Notes: generated by a model not told the origin, from the letters alone. Shown: positions 7,240-15,685, counted from the first letter of the stretch. The stretch is DNA of 31,404 bases from Lentisphaeria bacterium (GCA_900768515.1 CAAGDG010000062.1:1-31404), one strand, 5' to 3'. Made by a program: numbers and translations.

Positions 7240-8025
7240 ATGAAATTTCAGGAAATCAGAAGTGCGACGGCGATCGTGACATTCGGGGGGGTGCGGTTCC
7301 TCGTGGATCCGTGGCTGGGGGCCAAGGAATCGATTCCGCCGATTCCGGGTTCTCCAAATCCGGATCTGCGCTGTCCGGTGAGTGATCTGCCGCTGCCGCT
7401 GGATGAAATTCTGGATGTGGACGCCGTCATCGCGACCCATCTGCATTTCGATCACTTCGATGAAACGGCCATGGAGAGGATTCCGAAATCCATGGTGGTT
7501 TTCGTGCAGGACGAGCTCGACGGGGAGACGTTGCGGGCGAAGGGATTTCAGGATGTCCGGATCCTGAAATACGCCGGAGTGGAATTCCAAGGCGTTCAGC
7601 TTACCAAAACCGACTGCCTGCATGGCCAGCCCGGAAACATCGGGCTGCTGTACGAGAAAATGAATCTGCGCAGTTCCGCCTGCGGCGTCGTGATGCGTCA
7701 CCCGGCGGAGGAGAAAACCCTCTACCTCGTCGGAGATACGATCTGGTGCGACTATGTGAAAGCCGCGCTCGAGTCGTTCAAACCCGATGTGATCGTGGTG
7801 AATGCGGCGGCGGCGACCATCCGCGGCTTCGGACGGATCATCATGGACCTGGAAGATGTCCAGGCGGTACTCGATCACGCTCCGCATGCCGTCGTCATCG
7901 CCAGCCACATGGACAATGTCGGTCATGAAACGCTCTGGCGCCGGGATTTGAAACGCTATGTCCAGCAACATCATCTGGAAACGCGGCTCCTTGTCCCGGA
8001 AGACGGGGAAGTCTGCGAATTCTGA
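7240..8025 (+). CDS. MBL-fold metallohydrolase
   Basis: A 261-residue metallo-beta-lactamase-fold protein, UlaG-like in length and layout. The metal motif HLHFDH gives His67, His69, Asp71 and His72. LVDPWLG (21-27) is the usual early aspartate strand, VGDTIW supplies the bridging Asp, and ASHMDN a late His. Members hydrolyse lactones, phosphodiesters or thioesters; the substrate here is unknown. AGGAGG sits 8-9 bases before the start. It is the middle gene of an ArsR - MBL - CDF operon (59 and 16 bases between genes), so it may act in metal or metalloid stress, an inference from context. Confidence 0.88.
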   Translation: MKFQEIRSATAIVTFGGVRFLVDPWLGAKESIPPIPGSPNPDLRCPVSDLPLPLDEILDVDAVIATHLHFDHFDETAMERIPKSMVVFVQDELDGETLRAKGFQDVRILKYAGVEFQGVQLTKTDCLHGQPGNIGLLYEKMNLRSSACGVVMRHPAEEKTLYLVGDTIWCDYVKAALESFKPDVIVVNAAAATIRGFGRIIMDLEDVQAVLDHAPHAVVIASHMDNVGHETLWRRDLKRYVQQHHLETRLLVPEDGEVCEF

Positions 8026-8041
8026 ACGGGAGGAATCGATC

Positions 8042-8950
8042 ATGCCGGCTCATGAACATCATCATCACCATCACGAACTCTCCGCGGATGCGGTCAAGGG
8101 GCGTGCATTTCTGTTCGGAATCGTGTTGAACACACTCTTCGTCATCGGGGAATTCACGGCGGGATTCCTCTTCAACTCAATGGGACTGCTCGCGGATGCG
8201 GGACACAATCTCGGAGATGTGAGCGGGTTATTGATCTCGCTGGTCGCATTTCTGCTGGCGAAAAAACGTTATCTCCCGAACTACACCTACGGGCTTCGGA
8301 AAGGGACGATCTGGGCATCGCTGCTGAATGCGGCGATCCTTCTGGTCGCCGTGGGCGCGATTGTGACGGAGTGCATCCGGAAGTTTCTCTCTCCGGAGGA
8401 GGTCGGCGGCTGGCCGATCATCATCACGGCCGGCATCGGGGTGGTCATCAACGGGCTGACCGTGTTCTTCTTCCAGCGGGAAAAGGAGCATGATCTGAAT
8501 GTGAAAGGCGCCTATCTGCACATGCTGGCCGACACGCTGGTTTCGGTGGGGGTGGTTCTGTCCGGAATTCTGATTCTCTGGACCGGCTGGAACATCGTCG
8601 ACCCGCTGATCGGGCTGGTGATCGCCGTGGTGATTCTGTTCTCCACCTGGGGACTCCTGAAAGAGAGCGTGCGACTGGCGATGGACGGAGTTCCGGCCGG
8701 GATTCACGTCGAGACCATCCGGGAGCATCTGCTGGAGGACCCGAATGTGGAGGCGGTTCATCATCTCCACATCTGGCCGATCAGCACGACGGAAAACGCC
8801 CTGACCACGCATGTCGTTCTCCGCGACGTGCGGAAATGGGAGGAGACCCGGAAGCGTCTGCACGAAGAACTGGCGGAACATGAAATCGGTCACGCCACGC
8901 TGGAATTTGAATCCATGGACACGCAATGTCCCGATGATCAAAAGGTTTAA
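8042..8950 (+). CDS. cation diffusion facilitator (CzcD/ZitB-like efflux)
   Basis: A 302-residue inner-membrane cation/proton antiporter exporting zinc or related divalent metals. The start at 8042 follows GGGAGG. The N-terminus holds a run of six histidines (EHHHHHHE, residues 5-12), a natural cytoplasmic metal-binding tail. Six membrane segments follow. The transport site has His55-x3-Asp59 (ADAGHNLGD) in TM2 and His161-x3-Asp165 (HMLAD) in TM5, the His/Asp pattern of zinc-type members such as ZitB. The C-terminal domain (VHHLHIWPIS, HATLEFE) is the cytoplasmic ferredoxin-like dimer domain. Last gene of the ArsR operon, so it is probably induced by metal excess. Confidence 0.95.
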   Translation: MPAHEHHHHHHELSADAVKGRAFLFGIVLNTLFVIGEFTAGFLFNSMGLLADAGHNLGDVSGLLISLVAFLLAKKRYLPNYTYGLRKGTIWASLLNAAILLVAVGAIVTECIRKFLSPEEVGGWPIIITAGIGVVINGLTVFFFQREKEHDLNVKGAYLHMLADTLVSVGVVLSGILILWTGWNIVDPLIGLVIAVVILFSTWGLLKESVRLAMDGVPAGIHVETIREHLLEDPNVEAVHHLHIWPISTTENALTTHVVLRDVRKWEETRKRLHEELAEHEIGHATLEFESMDTQCPDDQKV

Positions 8951-9021
8951 TGGAAAATAGGCTTGTTGAAAATAGGCTTCCCCGCCTGAAGCTGATATTG
9001 CTTTGGGTCATAATCGGTTGA
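8950..9021 (+). CDS. possible 23-residue peptide ORF
   Basis: The CDF stop and this ATG overlap as TAATG, allowing reinitiation. The peptide repeats ENRL (residues 2-5 and 7-10), reflecting a 12-base direct repeat at 8953-8964 and 8968-8979, and ends in a hydrophobic stretch (LILLWVIIG). No independent ribosome site is seen. It could be coincidental. Confidence 0.15.
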   Translation: MENRLVENRLPRLKLILLWVIIG

Positions 9022-9030
9022 CTCATGGCA

Positions 9031-9072
9031 AATGAGGGAATTGCGTACGTGGGGATACGCAATTCCCTCATT
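9031..9072. repeat. perfect 17-bp inverted repeat (hairpin)
   Basis: The arms 9031-9047 and 9056-9072 are perfectly complementary, with an 8-base loop. The hairpin lies about 80 bases after the efflux gene and ahead of the decayed secretin stub. No T run follows on either side, so it is not a typical terminator. A mobile-element end or a palindromic repeat is possible. Confidence 0.75.
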
Positions 9073-9186
9073 GCATAATGATTTGACGAAATTATACACT
9101 TGAAATACGGAAAACAAGGGCTGAATCACACCTTGATGAGGTTGTGGAGCCGGAGAGTTTTTCTCAGGGAATCCTCCTTGTTTCCT

Positions 9187-9528
9187 TTAACGCCGATCTG
9201 GATCAAGACCGATCTGATCAAATCCATATTCGTTTTCATCAAGTGACTTAAAACCGAATTCATCGATTTTCCGCTTTGTCTGTCCGGACAGCGTTTCAAG
9301 TTCTCCGGGAACCCGGGTTGTTGGTGTCCCCGGGGTGACGGTTAAAACCGCTACAATCCGACTCTTTTTAACGGTCTCGCTCTCCCCCGAAAAGAGCCAT
9401 CCAAGCCCCGGGATATCTCCGAGAAACGGAACTTTGCTCACGCTGCGGACAAGGTCGGATTTCTCCAATCCGCCGATGTAGAAGATGCTCCCCTGAGGTG
9501 AAATCTTGTTGTGACAGCCCGGTCTCTT
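9187..9528 (-). pseudogene. truncated secretin (type II secretion/pilus outer-membrane channel), C-terminal stub
   Basis: The minus-strand open frame of 114 codons contains ISPQGSIFYIGGLEKSD and VSKVPFLGDIPGLGWLF, the highly conserved closing part of GspD/PilQ-type secretins. GESETVKKSRIVAVLTVTP follows, matching the last membrane beta strand (usually 'elvIfITP'). An in-frame stop at 9529-9531 directly precedes the recognisable part, and no start, signal peptide or N-domains exist. Only about 110 of the usual 500-700 residues remain. A transposase stub lies just upstream (9742-9864), suggesting truncation by an insertion sequence. A tail in another frame down to about 9127 (GNKEDSLRKTLRLHNLIKV) may be the original C-terminus after a frameshift. 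Confidence 0.75.
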
Positions 9529-9741
9529 TTACAATATTGTTTAACAAAAAGAAACCGCGAGACAATTTCGTTCAAAAACGCAGTATGTACGGAATTGGGA
9601 ACAACCCTTTGGAGCTCGTCAAAGTTCCGTTTTTTTTTCAGTTGAAAACAGGCCGTAAACTCCATGGCAGGACAGAATGGTCGGAGTATTTTCTGCCTCA
9701 TTCACCGGTTCTTGCCATAAGTCACTCCTTCTTTCGCTCGA

Positions 9742-9864
9742 AAGTTCGGGGAGCTGATAGATTTTCAACTTGAAGTATTCACGATTCCGAAAGCCATGTG
9801 CCTGCTTGATCAGCCATCGAAGAACCGGTTTATTGTTGTTTTTCCCTCTCCAGTCATTTCTGCT
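9742..9864 (-). mobile_element. ISL3-like transposase, C-terminal remnant
   Basis: The minus strand encodes SNSRNDWRGKNNNKPVLRWL then IKQAHGFRNREYFKLKIYQL. This matches the end of ISL3-type DDE transposases ('NNKIKvlKRrAyGFRdxeYFkLkI'). Only about 40 residues are recognisable. There is no start codon, no DDE core and no clear terminal repeat. It sits between intact genes on the right and the secretin stub on the left. Confidence 0.55.
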
Positions 9865-10092
9865 GTTTGAGTAACAGTCATCCCGGACAGGTGACGCGTC
9901 CGGTTTCTGAGTCAACCGCACCGCTCCCTGTGGAAAATTGGGAGAATATACGGATCTTCCCTTGCTTTATCCGCACCTGGGCATTATCTTCTTTCCAACT
10001 TTTCCAGAGAAGAATTCCGGTGGATGAGAGGCCGCCGCATCACAGAAACGCCCCGGTTTCAGACAACCGGAAACAGGAAGGATGTCCCTGAG
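9865..10092. other. gene-free spacer between transposase stub and GH43-like gene
   Basis: Apart from short open frames without homology-like features, nothing recognisable is seen. An ATG at 10024 could extend the next gene by 23 residues, but that stretch (MRGRRITETPRFQTTGN) does not resemble the start of related propeller proteins. Confidence 0.4.
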
Positions 10093-11091
10093 GTGAAAAG
10101 CTGTTTTTCTTTTGAGGAACTGAATCGTGAAAACGGATTCCAAATGAGTGATTACTGGATCTGGTGCGGCAGTCCGGCGGCGGATCCGGCCGGGGGATAC
10201 CATCTTTACGCATCCCGCTGGAGCATGAGGTATCCGATGTACATCGGTTATTTGTTGAGCTCTGAAATTGTCCGGGCGTATTCCCCGGAGATGACAGGGC
10301 CGTTCCGGTTCTGCGAAACGGTGCTGCCCACCGGAAATCCCGCCGACTGGAACGGTCGGATGGCACACAATCCGCGGGTACTCCCGTACGGAAAGAGATG
10401 GCTGCTCTACTACATTGCGCTCACCTATGACGGGCCTCCGGTTGCCGAACGGAGTTTCGTAGACCGTATCTATGAGCGGATTCGGATTGGGCTGGCGACC
10501 GCCGATGCGCCCGGGGGTCCGTGGCGTTTCCTGCCGGAACCGATTTTGAACCCGGTTCCGGGAAGCTGGGATGCGGCAATCGTGACCAATCCCGCCCCCT
10601 GCGTGGCGCCCGACGGTCGGATCTTTCTCTATTATCGGAGCAATACCCCCGACGGACTCCGGATCGGGCTGGCGGTGGCGGAGAGTCCGGAGGGGCCTTA
10701 CCGCCGAGTGGTCAATCGTCCGGTACTTGATTTTCACGTAGAGGATCCGTTTGTCTGGCATGACGGAGAACGGTTCCGCATGATCGCAAAGGATATCTCC
10801 GGGGAACTCTGCGGAGAAAAGATCGCGGGCGCCCATTTCGTTTCCTCGAACGGCGTGGATTGGAAACTGGGAACTCCCGCAAAAGCGTATTCCCGACATG
10901 TCCGGTATCGGGATGGGGAAGAGGTGACGCTCGGCTGTCTGGAACGTCCCTCTCTGCTTTTCGACGCCACCGGGAACCCGGTCTGCCTCTATGGTGCGGT
11001 CGGCACCGGCGGGATCAGTTTTCATCACATCACGCGCAGCTGGAATCTGGCCCTGCCGATCCGGCGGGAGAACATCGACCGCTCCGTCTGA
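10093..11091 (+). CDS. GH43-like five-bladed beta-propeller glycosidase family protein
   Basis: A protein of about 332 residues resembling GH43/GH117-type propeller enzymes. Features include SDYWIWCGSP, YHLYASRWSM and SSEIVRAYSPEMTGPF in blade 1, MAHNPRVLPYGKRWLLYYI, the repeated 'GLATADAPGGPW' and 'GLAVAESPEGPY' strands, VTNPAPCVAPDGRIFLYYR, and EDPFVWHDGERFRMI. Repeated D/N-P and 'SPEGPY' units are typical of propellers acting on arabinose- or galactose-containing glycans. There is no signal peptide, so it would act on imported oligosaccharides. The GTG at 10093 is preferred (GGAAGG about 10 bases upstream) because the protein then begins at the conserved FSFEELNRE segment; the ATG at 10024 is the alternative. 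The catalytic acids cannot be fixed by eye and activity is unproven. Confidence 0.75.
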   Translation: MKSCFSFEELNRENGFQMSDYWIWCGSPAADPAGGYHLYASRWSMRYPMYIGYLLSSEIVRAYSPEMTGPFRFCETVLPTGNPADWNGRMAHNPRVLPYGKRWLLYYIALTYDGPPVAERSFVDRIYERIRIGLATADAPGGPWRFLPEPILNPVPGSWDAAIVTNPAPCVAPDGRIFLYYRSNTPDGLRIGLAVAESPEGPYRRVVNRPVLDFHVEDPFVWHDGERFRMIAKDISGELCGEKIAGAHFVSSNGVDWKLGTPAKAYSRHVRYRDGEEVTLGCLERPSLLFDATGNPVCLYGAVGTGGISFHHITRSWNLALPIRRENIDRSV

Positions 11092-11146
11092 GCCTCCGCT
11101 TCCGGCGGCGGACCGTCTCCCCCAGGAGGCGCGAGGGCAGGGGGGA

Positions 11147-12304
11147 TCACCGCCTTTTGAATCCGACCATGACTGCGATGACTCCCAGCCCCAGAAACGG
11201 GAAGGGGAACCAGACCATGAAAAGGAAGTAGTTCCCCGCAAGCGAGCGGTCGATCAACGCCTGCGACGGATCGGCGGGATTCACCCAGCAACGGGTTTGC
11301 ATTCCGACCGGATGACGCCGGACGATACGCCGCATCTCGTCCACGCCGACGTTGGTGCTGCCGCTGGAACGGGTGATGTCGTACCGTTCCCCGAGGTAGG
11401 TTTTGCCTCCGTATTGATATTCATAGGAGATTGCGATCCGGTAGGTGGTGCCCGAGGGGCGCCGGCCTGTGCTCTGCGACCGGGAACGGACCAGTTCGCT
11501 GGAAGTCACCCTGGCCGGGACCTCCTCCCAGCGCTGCGAGGCGAGGTGGAGCAGCAGCGGCGAGAGAGTTAGAATCCACAGCAGCAGAATGCCGATTACA
11601 ATGAAGATGACGCCGGCGACGAGTGCGATTGTGCTCCCGTTGCGATGCCGGAGCATCGGGGCCTTCGGCGCCGGCTCTTTCCCGTCTCCCGTCTTCGCCG
11701 CTTCATAATCCTTGTCGTCCGGACCCCAGAGCGGAACCTGCAGCCGTCCGGCAAGAGTTCCGGCGTCCTCCCGGATTTCCGCGAGACCGCCGTGATCGGT
11801 CACGTTGAGCCGGGTTCCGTCGGGTTTCACCAGATTGAGTTCGTAACTGTAATAAGAGCTTCCCCTGTTTCCCTGGCACTGCTCTTCGACAATTTGCAGC
11901 GCGGCGATCTCCTTGAGCGGAAGAGCGTCGCGCAAACGTTTCATTTCGCCCGTTCTCGGATTGCGCCGGTCTCGCCAGTAGTATCCGCTTTCGAAGTCGA
12001 ACACGGGCCGGCGGCGGCTTGTGAAACATGAGATCAGGCCGAACAACAGGAAAAGGCCCCCCAGTACGATCGGGAAGAGCCGTTCTCCGGCCCACCCTTC
12101 GCCGGCTGCGATGGCGAAGCCGCAGATCACGCCGCCGAGGCCAATCAGGATTCCCGTAGTCCAGCGATAGGATGCGGAGAGTCGGAATTCCCACCGTTCC
12201 GGCCGCGAGGAATTCAGCCGGTGGGAGACGAGACAGGTTCCGCCACGCACCAGGGGATCGCGGGAAACTTGGTTTCGCAACGAAGCCAACCGGTCATCAT
12301 TCAT
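11147..12304 (-). CDS. DUF3592 membrane protein
   Basis: A 385-residue membrane protein of unknown function. It has two hydrophobic pairs near residues 47-95 (WTTGILIGLGGVICGF; LFPIVLGGLFLLFGLISC), another at about 228-250 (IALVAGVIFIVIGILLLWIL), and a last one at the C-terminus (YFLFMVWFPFPFLGLGVIAVMVGF). The second half fits DUF3592: WEEVPARVTSSELVRS, YRIAISYEYQYGGKTYLGERYD, GMQTRCWVNPADPSQALIDR. The start is the ATG at 12304, where GGGAGGAAAAG lies just upstream; it overlaps the MFS stop by 8 bases. It is the last gene of the esterase - MFS - DUF3592 operon. No link to sugar metabolism is known for the family. Confidence 0.85.
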   Translation of the reverse strand: MNDDRLASLRNQVSRDPLVRGGTCLVSHRLNSSRPERWEFRLSASYRWTTGILIGLGGVICGFAIAAGEGWAGERLFPIVLGGLFLLFGLISCFTSRRRPVFDFESGYYWRDRRNPRTGEMKRLRDALPLKEIAALQIVEEQCQGNRGSSYYSYELNLVKPDGTRLNVTDHGGLAEIREDAGTLAGRLQVPLWGPDDKDYEAAKTGDGKEPAPKAPMLRHRNGSTIALVAGVIFIVIGILLLWILTLSPLLLHLASQRWEEVPARVTSSELVRSRSQSTGRRPSGTTYRIAISYEYQYGGKTYLGERYDITRSSGSTNVGVDEMRRIVRRHPVGMQTRCWVNPADPSQALIDRSLAGNYFLFMVWFPFPFLGLGVIAVMVGFKRR

Positions 12305-13694
12305 CTTTTCCTCCCGTTCCATAACCCTGCGAAGGATTTGTCTGCAGCCTCCTCCGAAACTGGCCGGCGTCGGCGGCGTGCGGAGGAGCCATTTTCAGCG
12401 GAGTGTCCCGGTGGCTCCTCCGCTCCGGCCGGTTCCGGTGGCGTCTCAGCAGGAGCAGCAGCCCGAAGGTTCCGGCCGGAAAGAGCGCGCCGAGCAGCAG
12501 CCCGGAACGCAGTCCGAACTGTTCCGGCGAGAGGCCGTCGAGCTGCGGCCATTCCCCCGCCGAGGCGAGTCCGGCGGCGCAGTCCGTGACGACTCCGACC
12601 AGATAGGGGCCGACCGCCGCGCCGATGTCACCTCCAGCGGCGAGCATCGCGTAGAGCCACGCTCCGGCGAACGGAAACTCCCGGCCGGCGAGGATTACTG
12701 AACCGGGCCAGAGCAAACTGACGGCGAGTCCGCAGAGCGCGCATCCGGCCAGCGCGAGAGCCGGGATTCCGGCCAGGGCCGCCGTCAGGTAACAGAGCAC
12801 GGCCAGCAGGGAACCGCCGGCCATCAGTTTCCAGATGTCGCACCGCTCGCCGAGGAGACTGTAGAACACTCTTCCAGAGCCCAGCATTGCGGCAAACAGA
12901 CAGACGCCGGCGGTGTCTCCGATGATTTTGGGGATTCGCACAGCCCGTTCCAGAAACGCGGAGGTCCAGTTGTTCATGGAGGCTTCGGACATTCCGGCGT
13001 AGACGATGATGGCGATGATCAGATAGAACGAACCCTTCCGCAGAAGCTGGTTCGCTCCCTGCCGTTTCTCCTCCGGAATCTGCGGCGGCAGTTTACAGCA
13101 GAGGAACTGGACAAAATTGATTGCGGGAATCACTCCCCACGCGCCGACGATCCACTGCCAGTTTTCCACACCGAACCGCCACAGGGCGATCGTCGTCAGC
13201 AGGACCACCGTGATCTGCCCCCAGGCGTAGAAGGAGTGGAGCACCGCCAGCCGCGTCGCATTTCGGCTGCCGGGAATTCCGTTGATGACGACATTCAAAA
13301 GCAGTTCCAGCAATCCGCCCGTCGCGGAGAAAACGATTGTACCCAGCAGAAACCCGGGGAACGGGTTCTCCAGCACCAGCGGTGAGCAGGCGAAGATCAG
13401 ATATCCGGCGATGGTCAGGAGCGGCGCCAGAATCAGAAAGGGACGGCAGCCGTAACGGTCCGCCGGCCAGCTGAAAACGATATCGGCGGCGACCTGGGTT
13501 ACGTAGTTGACGGCGAGCAGCAGCCCGAATTCCGTGTAGGTGAGGCCGTAGAGCGTCTTCAGCGGAATGAACAGAATCGGGGTCAGGTTGATCACCAGCG
13601 CCCCGATGAAGTTGGCGGTGTAGCAGGCCAGCGCCGCCGCCCGGTAGGAGGCGCCGGCATCCGGAGCTTCCGTTTTTCTTCTTATTTCCGGCAT
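12297..13694 (-). CDS. MFS transporter, probably sugar or oligosaccharide
   Basis: A 465-residue major facilitator protein with about 12 membrane segments. The N-terminal half shows LYGLTYTEFGLLLAVNYVTQ followed by ADRYGCRP, a version of the MFS motif A between TM2 and TM3. Layout resembles the FucP/sugar-proton branch. The C-terminus carries an Arg/His-rich tail of about 45 residues (RRHRNRPERRSHRD...) that is cytoplasmic and not typical. No clear ribosome site precedes the ATG, so translation may depend on the upstream esterase, 74 bases away across a GC-rich hairpin (13713-13746). Its position suggests import of deacetylated sugar fragments. The substrate is inferred only. Confidence 0.85.
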   Translation of the reverse strand: MPEIRRKTEAPDAGASYRAAALACYTANFIGALVINLTPILFIPLKTLYGLTYTEFGLLLAVNYVTQVAADIVFSWPADRYGCRPFLILAPLLTIAGYLIFACSPLVLENPFPGFLLGTIVFSATGGLLELLLNVVINGIPGSRNATRLAVLHSFYAWGQITVVLLTTIALWRFGVENWQWIVGAWGVIPAINFVQFLCCKLPPQIPEEKRQGANQLLRKGSFYLIIAIIVYAGMSEASMNNWTSAFLERAVRIPKIIGDTAGVCLFAAMLGSGRVFYSLLGERCDIWKLMAGGSLLAVLCYLTAALAGIPALALAGCALCGLAVSLLWPGSVILAGREFPFAGAWLYAMLAAGGDIGAAVGPYLVGVVTDCAAGLASAGEWPQLDGLSPEQFGLRSGLLLGALFPAGTFGLLLLLRRHRNRPERRSHRDTPLKMAPPHAADAGQFRRRLQTNPSQGYGTGGKDE

Positions 13695-13712
13695 CGGTCG
13701 GGAGAGCGCGGT

Positions 13713-13746
13713 CCGGAGGGGAGGGGGATTTCCCTCTTGCCTCCGG
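13713..13746. other. intercistronic GC-rich hairpin
   Basis: CCGGAGG (13713-13719) pairs with CCTCCGG (13740-13746), and GAGGG (13721-13725) inside pairs with CCCTC (13732-13736). It lies in the 74-base gap between the esterase and MFS genes. No T run follows, so it may slow ribosomes or stabilise mRNA ends rather than terminate. Confidence 0.4.
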
Positions 13747-13768
13747 GTCGCTCACGGCTGGCCGCGGC

Positions 13769-15685
13769 TCACTCGAACCGGTTGTAGTGGCGGTCGCGGC
13801 GGCTGAGAATTCGCACCGGCATCCGCTGCTTCAGGAGTTCGACCAGATCGGGCAGATCGAAGTGATTCAGCATCCGGCGCGGCAGGTAGCTTTGCGGGAA
13901 GCAGTAGCCACCCTCCCGGATCATCTCCGCGATCGAGCCGGGGTAATCCTCCAGGTCGAGCGCGGCAACCAGTTCCGGCGCTGCCGCGGCGGCGAAGAGC
14001 GCGTAGGTGCAGGCGACGCCGCTTCCGGTCAGATGGATCTTCCCTGCGCCGTTCGCCTTGAGCAGCGCCAGCGCCGCCAGCACGTCGCGGCAGCGGCCGG
14101 AGAAGAGCGGAAGGTCGAGCATCAGGCCCGCCGCGTCGTAGAAGTACTCGCCGGCGTAGGGACTGAAGCGGTTCGCGTTGCGGTCGCTGGTGGTGATTTC
14201 GCTCTTGCCGAAGCCGCGCAGATCGAGCGTGAAGGTCCTTCCGGAAACCTCGTCGGCGTAACGTTCCACCAGCTCGGATTCCGCGTCGGTCCCGGTGACG
14301 ATCAGCCGGACCGAGGCCGCGGGCGTGACCACATTCACGTCGGCCTTGTCAAGGGTGTGGAGGAAGGCGCAGATTCCCGGCTCGGTCTTGACGCCGTAGA
14401 TCGAAAGACTGCGGCCGTTGTAGCGGCCGTTGCGCAGAACCTTGTAGTCGGGAACGTCGGCCGGAGCCTCCAGCTCCAGGAACGTCTGGACCTCTTCCAG
14501 CGTGACCGGACCGCGGGGCCGGGAGGCCTGTTCGGCCAGGATTTCCGGAACCGGAACCGCTCCCGGCAGTTTGACCGTCGCATTCTCCGGCGTGCAGAGG
14601 AGTTTTTCATCCGGCAGCACGAAGGTTTCGCCGCTCCGGAACTCGATTCCGGCGTGTTCGCAGAAGAAGCGGCACATCGCCTCGCGGTTTTCGGGCGTGT
14701 AACCGTGCGGCCCCTCCTCGTCGTTGCGGCGGAAGTTCTCTTCCGCACCGAGCAGCCGGTAGATCTTCATCGTCTCCTCGTAGCACTCCTCGCTGCCGCG
14801 CGGATCGAAGAAGTCGTTCTTCTTGATCAGCAGGATCGCCGGCTGCGGCGCCCGGGCGATCAGGAAGTCGGCCATTTCGAAGCCGGTGGCCGCGATGCCG
14901 GGAATCGCCTGTTCGGCGTCGACCGGCAGCTCGTTGTCGAAGTTGCGGTAGAAGGTGGTCAGGTAGCAGGTGGGCGCGGCCATGTTCAGCCGGTCCTCGA
15001 CCGCCCAGAGGTAGCTGGTCATGGTGCCGCCGCCGGAACAGCCGGTAACGCCGAGCCGGGCCGGATCAACCTCCGGACGCTCCAGCAGACAGTCGGTGGC
15101 GCGGATCGCTTCATAGGTGCGCCAGTAGGAGAAGTTGTCTCCGAAGAGGCCCAGTTCCTTGTTGTAGAGATTGTGTTCGGTGCAGCAGCTGCCGGTGAGC
15201 AGCGGATCGGCGGGCCGGTTCGCGTACTGGAGCCGTTCGCCCTGGGCGATCGGGTCCGGGGCCAGGACGATGAAGCCGTGCTGAGCCAGCCGCTGGCAGC
15301 ACGCCTGATAGTTGACCGATCCCTTGCCGTTGGCGCTGTGCCCGCAGAGGTTCACCACGCCGGGGTGCTTGCCGGTGCTGACCTTGGCCGGCCGGTAGAG
15401 CGAGGCGGAGACGAAGAGCCCCGGCCGGCTTTCGAAGAGCAGTTTCTCCAGCACGATGTCGCCGAGATCGAGGGTGCCGGTGCAGACGGTGTTGAGCGGC
15501 GTCTTCTCCGGCATGCAGGAGAGGAGCGCGGTCCGGACCGTCTTTTTTGCCCACTCCACATAGGCGAGCGCCTGACCGCGGGTGGTGATCGCCGCCAGCC
15601 GTTCCCGCCGCTGCCGCCGCAGATGTTCGAATTTCTCCAGATAGTAGTTCTGAAGCATGTCGCCGTAAGCTCCTGTCGGACTCAT
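13769..15685 (-). CDS. acetylxylan-esterase-like alpha/beta hydrolase with a second hydrolase-like half
   Basis: A 638-residue cytoplasmic hydrolase (no signal peptide). The first half resembles acetyl xylan esterase/abhydrolase_7 proteins: LFVSASLYRPAK, NLCGHSANGKG, nucleophile elbow GCSGGG with Ser217, LIKKNDFFDPRG likely carrying the Asp, and GPHGYTPENRE the His. The second half (about 400-638) again looks like a hydrolase fold (RTFTLDLRGFGKSE, LTGSGVACTYALFAA) but its elbow is GSGVAC, without a convincing serine triad. The start at 15685 is chosen for GGAGGG just upstream; ATG 15706 is less likely. First gene of a three-gene minus operon. Likely role: removing acetyl or similar esters from imported sugars. 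Confidence 0.85.
   Translation of the reverse strand: MSPTGAYGDMLQNYYLEKFEHLRRQRRERLAAITTRGQALAYVEWAKKTVRTALLSCMPEKTPLNTVCTGTLDLGDIVLEKLLFESRPGLFVSASLYRPAKVSTGKHPGVVNLCGHSANGKGSVNYQACCQRLAQHGFIVLAPDPIAQGERLQYANRPADPLLTGSCCTEHNLYNKELGLFGDNFSYWRTYEAIRATDCLLERPEVDPARLGVTGCSGGGTMTSYLWAVEDRLNMAAPTCYLTTFYRNFDNELPVDAEQAIPGIAATGFEMADFLIARAPQPAILLIKKNDFFDPRGSEECYEETMKIYRLLGAEENFRRNDEEGPHGYTPENREAMCRFFCEHAGIEFRSGETFVLPDEKLLCTPENATVKLPGAVPVPEILAEQASRPRGPVTLEEVQTFLELEAPADVPDYKVLRNGRYNGRSLSIYGVKTEPGICAFLHTLDKADVNVVTPAASVRLIVTGTDAESELVERYADEVSGRTFTLDLRGFGKSEITTSDRNANRFSPYAGEYFYDAAGLMLDLPLFSGRCRDVLAALALLKANGAGKIHLTGSGVACTYALFAAAAAPELVAALDLEDYPGSIAEMIREGGYCFPQSYLPRRMLNHFDLPDLVELLKQRMPVRILSRRDRHYNRFE

Noticed and set aside
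11092..11146. terminator between GH43-like and DUF3592 genes
   Set aside because: GCCTCC/GGAGGC arms (11092-11097, 11126-11131) exist but the loop is long and no T run follows.
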